From the NCBI GenBank assembly GCA_033060915.1, contig CM065394.1, positions 32,563,501 through 32,627,500 on the forward strand: a stretch of 64,000 nt of DNA, written 5' to 3'. A program made the position numbers and the translations under genes. Below are positions 60,101 through 64,000 of this stretch, piece by piece. This DNA is from Euryodendron excelsum (Eukaryota > Streptophyta > Magnoliopsida > Ericales > Pentaphylacaceae). Below the pieces are notes generated by a model. The model had not been told where the DNA came from. It worked only from the letters and a program-made list of their open reading frames with translations, and made no database searches. The first letter of the stretch is position 1. Every line of letters begins with the position of its first letter.

Positions 60101-60991
60101 GTCCGAACTACGACTGACCTGATTCTTCCGAAAGGATACGTAGGTAAGCCTCATGGGTGCGATCACAACCTTTTTCAAATCTCAAATTCCACAACATCTT
60201 TCAATTTCTATTTCCACAACTTCTTTCAAATTTCAAATTTCTCCATATTTTCCAAATCTCGAACTCCACCATCTTTTCAAATCTCTAATATATTTTCAAA
60301 CTTCTAATTTCAAATTTCTATTTCCAAATTTTCAAACTTTCCAATTTCAATTCCATCTCTTCAAATCTATTTTCAAATCAAATCAATTTCAAATCAATCC
60401 CTTTCCAAATCTATTTTTCAATTCTCTTTCCTTGCACTTGCATATCATGCATCATGTTAGTTTATTTTTTAACATTGTTTTTTTCAAAGTGGATAGGATT
60501 GAACTATAATCGGTTGAAGACTCTCATAGGTGAATCTAGGGTAGATTGACATGTAGGTACCGAAACGGCGAGGTAGGGTGATGGCTTAGTACGTCTTCCC
60601 TACACGTAACCAACCTCCAAACCTAAGATCACTGATTTCAAAGACCAAAAAGGAGTTATTTTTCTAAAAAGGGCTAAATGTTTTCCAAAAGTTGCCAAAC
60701 AACCTGTTTTCTTAAAAACCCTCTCTTGAGGAGATATTTTCAAAATCGTTTTTCAAAAATCCTAAGTGTAGTTTTCGGACTATGCTTAGTTTTTAGGTGA
60801 CCTAACTCACCTTGACCAAGTTAGGTGGTGACTCCAAATCTTTTCCAAAAGCCCTTTATTCAAATCTATTTTCTATTCAAACCTAGTTGCACTCATTCTT
60901 CTAGGAGGGTGAGTTCTAACGAGAGAGTACAATATTTTTTCCGCTTGTGTGAGTATTGCTCGAGTGCGAAAAATCTGGGCGCGACAAGGAG

Positions 60992-63261
60992 GAGGAGCAG
61001 ATAGTGTGGGAAAATCAAAGATCGGCACAGATACCGCTCCAGTTGTAAGAGAGGAGGGTAGACTCCAAGAGCCTGAGCATAATGTCTACCGATCGCCCTA
61101 GAAGTCATGCCTCGAGCATTGGCCACAAGGCCGGATACCGTACTAAGGATCGACCTTAGGAGAAAGGTTGCTCGCCTAACCAGAGGGATCGCGAAGACTT
61201 CACTCGCTAGCTGAATAACCAATTTGAGGGAAGAATCACACAACTCAAGGGAAGAACTACCTGGGACATGGCCTGAAAAGCTTTGGAACAGATCACTTCT
61301 TCCCCGTTTACAGAAGAGATAGAGAAGCACAAGGTGCTAAGAAAGTTTATTGCCCCGAGGTTTACTCCCTACGATGGGAAATCGGATCACATTAGCCATA
61401 TCAGACACTATAAACAGATGATGAGCCTGTGGAGCAGGGATGAATCCTTGACGTGCCAAGTCTTCCCATCTAGCCTCGAGGAAGCTGCCTTACGTTGGTT
61501 TGATAAATTGCCATGTAGAAAGGTTGAAAGCTGGAGGCAGTTGGCCAAGCTCTTCACCACCAGATTTATAACCACCAGCAAGCAACCGAGGGAAGCAGAT
61601 TTGTTTTCGGTGATACAGAAGAAAGATGACGAAGGCCTGAGATAATATGTAAGACACTACTATGAGGCCTATAATGAATTGAGGAATGCAATGAATAACT
61701 TGCTGTGGCCCAATTTAAGATTGGATTGCCTAAGGAACACCTCTTTAGGCAGTCCCTAACAAAACGACTAGCGCTTGGCATGCTTGAGCTTATGGAAAGG
61801 ATAGAGCAATATTCCAAGGTGGAAGAAGATCTTTTGCCGCCGAGCCAAGAGAAGAACGACAAAAAAACTACAACAAAGAAGAACTCAATGGCGGCCAAGA
61901 AGCCTCAAAAATAGGAAGTTGATCATAAGGGCAAGAAGGCCTATGAGGGTATGAACACGGTATTCAAGGAACCAATCTACCGCATACTGCCTCAGATCAA
62001 AGATAAGCCCTACTTCAAATGGCCATAGAAGTTGTTAGGGGACCCAAGCACTAGGGATCAGAGGAAGTTATGCTCCTACCATAAAGAGAAGGGGCACATG
62101 ACGGAGAACTACAAACATTTCAAGAATCACTTGGAGAACTTGGCCCGAGCAAGGCACCTCGACCAATTCATTGACCACTCCAAGTCCAAGGAGGAAGAGC
62201 AGGCGAGGCCCAAGGAGGCCCCCTAGAAAGAAGTTCAAGCCGACCAGCCACGCTTAATAGCAGTTTTACATGGCTCAATTGATCCACAGGAGATTGATCC
62301 GAACAAATACAGTGTAAACATTCAGAAGGCTACCCATCTGAAGGAAATAATGCAGCTGCAACCTCTAACAAAGAGATCGAAGGTTGGCACCGACAGTGGA
62401 GCCACAACCTTCTCTAATGAAGACCTAGCAGAAGTCCAGACATCCCACAACTATGCGCTAGTTGCAACACTACAAGTTGGGGACTGTGATGTGAAGAGGA
62501 TCCTAATTGATCAGGGCAGCTCATCAGAGGTGATTTACTACGACTTATTCAAGAAGTTGCAGCTAAAAGACGCCGACCTACAACCGTCACTTAACCCACT
62601 TATCGATTTTAGCTCGGACTCGATTTGGCCGTTAGGAAAGGTGACCTTACCGGTGATAGCTGGAACAATCACCTTAGCAATGAAGTTTTTTGTGGTTAAT
62701 TTGCCCTCACCCTATAACATAATAATAGGTCGGATATGGTTACACCTAATAAAGGCAATACCATTCACCTATCATCAGCTTATACGCTTTCCAAGCAGTA
62801 ATGGCATTTATGAGATCTATGGAGATTATGTCGTGGTTAAGCAGTGCTTCCTGACAGCCTGCTTCGTGAAGGTGAAGATAAGTCAAGTCCAGATGATAGA
62901 GCTGCACGAAGATACTCCCATTCTAGATGACGTTGGGCAACTTCCTAATAAGAAGGACACAAAAGATTGGAAGAAGATCGAGATCGACAAGCCAGACAAG
63001 GATAAATACTTCATAATTGGTACATCCTTAATGCCAAATAAGGAAGCAGCTTTAATTAAGCTGTTAATGAAAAATATGGAGGTGTTTACATGGACACCAT
63101 ATGAGATGCTGGGGATTGACCCCAAGATCGCCTGCTACAAACTCAAACTAGATCCATAGTGTTGACATATGATACAAAAAGGCAAGCGAGCAGCAATGCA
63201 ACACGTGAATACTGTAATAGAAAATGTGGAAAGGCTCCTTGAACCAAGGGCAATAAGAGAG
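60992..63261 (+). pseudogene. Element B gag-protease and start of RT (degenerate)
   Basis: Gag: the SSPFTEEIE and RFTPYDGKSDHISHIRHYKQ blocks near 61298-61420, FPSSLEEAALRWFDKLP near 61463, the Retrotrans_gag core, then stops and a frameshift near 61700. A zinc knuckle near 62068 reads CSYHKEKGHMTENY, its last cysteine changed to tyrosine. Protease near 62503 has ILIDQGSSSEVIY, a DQGSS variant seen in Tat-like elements. The 269-codon frame 62350-63159 spans protease and the start of RT (MLGIDPKIACYKLKLDP, stop). RT then breaks off at LLEPRAIRE, where copy 3 of family A is inserted. Most stops lie in codons one C-to-T or G-to-A step from sense. Confidence 0.85.
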
Positions 63262-64000
63262 TGTCGCGTCCTGATTTTTCAAACTGAAGAAAATAAGTGA
63301 GAAAAACACAATACTCTCTCGTTAGAACTTATCCTCCTAGAAGGGCAAGTGTGACTAGATTTGAATTAGAAATTGATTTAAATAAGAGTTTTTGAAAAAG
63401 ATTTGGAGTCGCTACCTAACTTTGTTAAGGTGAGTTAGGTCATCTAAACTAAAGAAAGTTTGAAGACTAAACTTGAGATTTTTGAAAAGGTTTTAAAAAA
63501 CTTTCTCAAAAGAGGGTTTTTGGAAAAAATAGATTATTTGGTAACCTTTAAAAAGATTTAAGCCATTTTTAAAATAACTCCATTTTGGTATTTTAAAATA
63601 GTGATTCTAGGTTCGGAAGTTGGTTACGTATAGGAAAGACATACTAGGCTCTCTATCCTGCCCTTGTGGTATTTACATGTTTTTTCACCCTAGATTCACT
63701 CATTTAGAATCTTTGATTATCCAATATCCTATTATATCCACTTTGAGAAATTTAAAAAGAAGTTTGTATCATCACTTTAGGGATGATATGATGTATGACA
63801 TGCAAGTGCATAAAAAAAATTTGGTTTTTGAAAATAAATTTGAAAAAGGGGTTTGAAGTTCGAAAAAAGGTTGTAGAAATTGAAAACTTGAAAAGAGGCG
63901 CACCCATAAGGGTTGCCAACATATTCTTTTGTTAGGAATCAAATCAGTCGTAGTTCGGACTCGGGATCCGATTGAAAATAAACACTTTGGGGTCTTATTT
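63262..64000 (-). mobile_element. Family A LTR, copy 3 (inverted, runs off the window)
   Basis: Starts TGTCGCGTCCTGATTTTTC, the reverse complement of the family A 3' end. It continues through ACTCTCTCGTTAGAACT, GGAGTCGCTACCTAAC, AGGTTCGGAAGTTGGTTACG and the CAGTCGTAGTTCGGACTC island. Only the last 740 bp or so of the LTR is in view. It interrupts the RT of element B after 63261. More diverged from copies 1 and 2 than they are from each other, by eye. Confidence 0.85.

Larger units (their letters stand above)
56479..60986 (+). mobile_element. Family A solo LTR, copy 2 (complete)
   Basis: Begins TGTAAGCACCCC and ends GGGCGCGACA, 4508 bp, with flanking GGGAG (56474-56478) and AGGAG (60987-60991), a 5-bp target duplication with one change. 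Host gag coding continues on both sides, so no internal region or second LTR remains: a solo LTR. Compared with copy 1 it has more 81-bp units, few hairpin units, and lacks the palindrome/TATA/telobox block (about 1630-2280 of copy 1), which is replaced by about 100 bp around 57985-58080. Confidence 0.85.
55502..63261 (+). mobile_element. Element B: Ty3/gypsy (Tat-like) copy, twice interrupted
   Basis: It comprises a 5' LTR (55502-56058), decayed primer-binding site, gag leader (to 56478), gag-protease and the first part of RT (60992-63261). A family A LTR splits the leader at 56478/60987, and another family A copy ends the element at 63262. Removing the first insertion and one 5-bp duplication leaves the gag frame continuous. 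The 3' half and 3' LTR are outside the window. Confidence 0.8.

Noticed and set aside
1..64000. tRNA, rRNA or organelle-derived segments
   Set aside because: None recognised by eye on either strand; a tRNAscan-SE or organelle BLAST run would be the decisive check.

Overview
This window is plant nuclear DNA, most likely from a woody eudicot. It is AT-rich and intron-containing, and it is dominated by decayed LTR retrotransposons, MITEs and microsatellites around a few genes. There are no operons, CRISPR arrays or bacterial features. All calls were made by reading the sequence; no database search was possible.

Layout. 1-5567 is the right-hand part of a very long LTR (family A, Tat/Ogre-like) built from hairpin-rich tandem repeats, a palindrome and TATA block, and about 2 kb of G-depleted sequence. 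It ends inside the RNase H of an older Ty1/copia copy (5568 to about 7740). A 5'-truncated LINE lies at 8606-9056 (-) and a MITE at 10345-10735. Element C (13178-21076, -) is a complete LTR retrotransposon copy with a perfect ATTGT target duplication, but it carries only a broken 'putative plant transposon protein' ORF. An ERF group X transcription factor gene (AP2 domain) occupies 23006-24649 (+). 24650-30990 is AT-rich and intergenic. A PAM16/TIM16-like mitochondrial import motor gene lies on the minus strand: coding exons 30998-31837, probable first exon near 36000. A three-copy 86-bp tandem repeat follows at 36876-37131.

37566-42971 holds the C-terminal end of an ORTHRUS/VIM-type RING E3 ligase pseudogene (-). 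One of its exons is split by a 4.66-kb copia element (E, 38214-42874, +). A Harbinger-like element with TTA duplications lies at 45691-46672. A five-exon, apparently intact gene for a 433-residue coiled-coil protein of unknown function is at 51819-55066 (-). The right end is a nest: element B (Ty3/gypsy, Tat-like, from 55502) has a solo family A LTR (56479-60986, +) inside its gag leader and a third family A copy in the opposite orientation (from 63262) ending its pol region.

The host genes (ERF, PAM16-like, coiled-coil gene) are independent transcription units with no evident shared pathway. Single-base frameshifts in both the ERF and PAM16-like models could be real decay or assembly indels. 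The least ordinary signals are the hairpin arrays of the family A LTRs, including compensatory stem changes, the unusual coding content of element C, and the gene breakages around 31250 and 38213.
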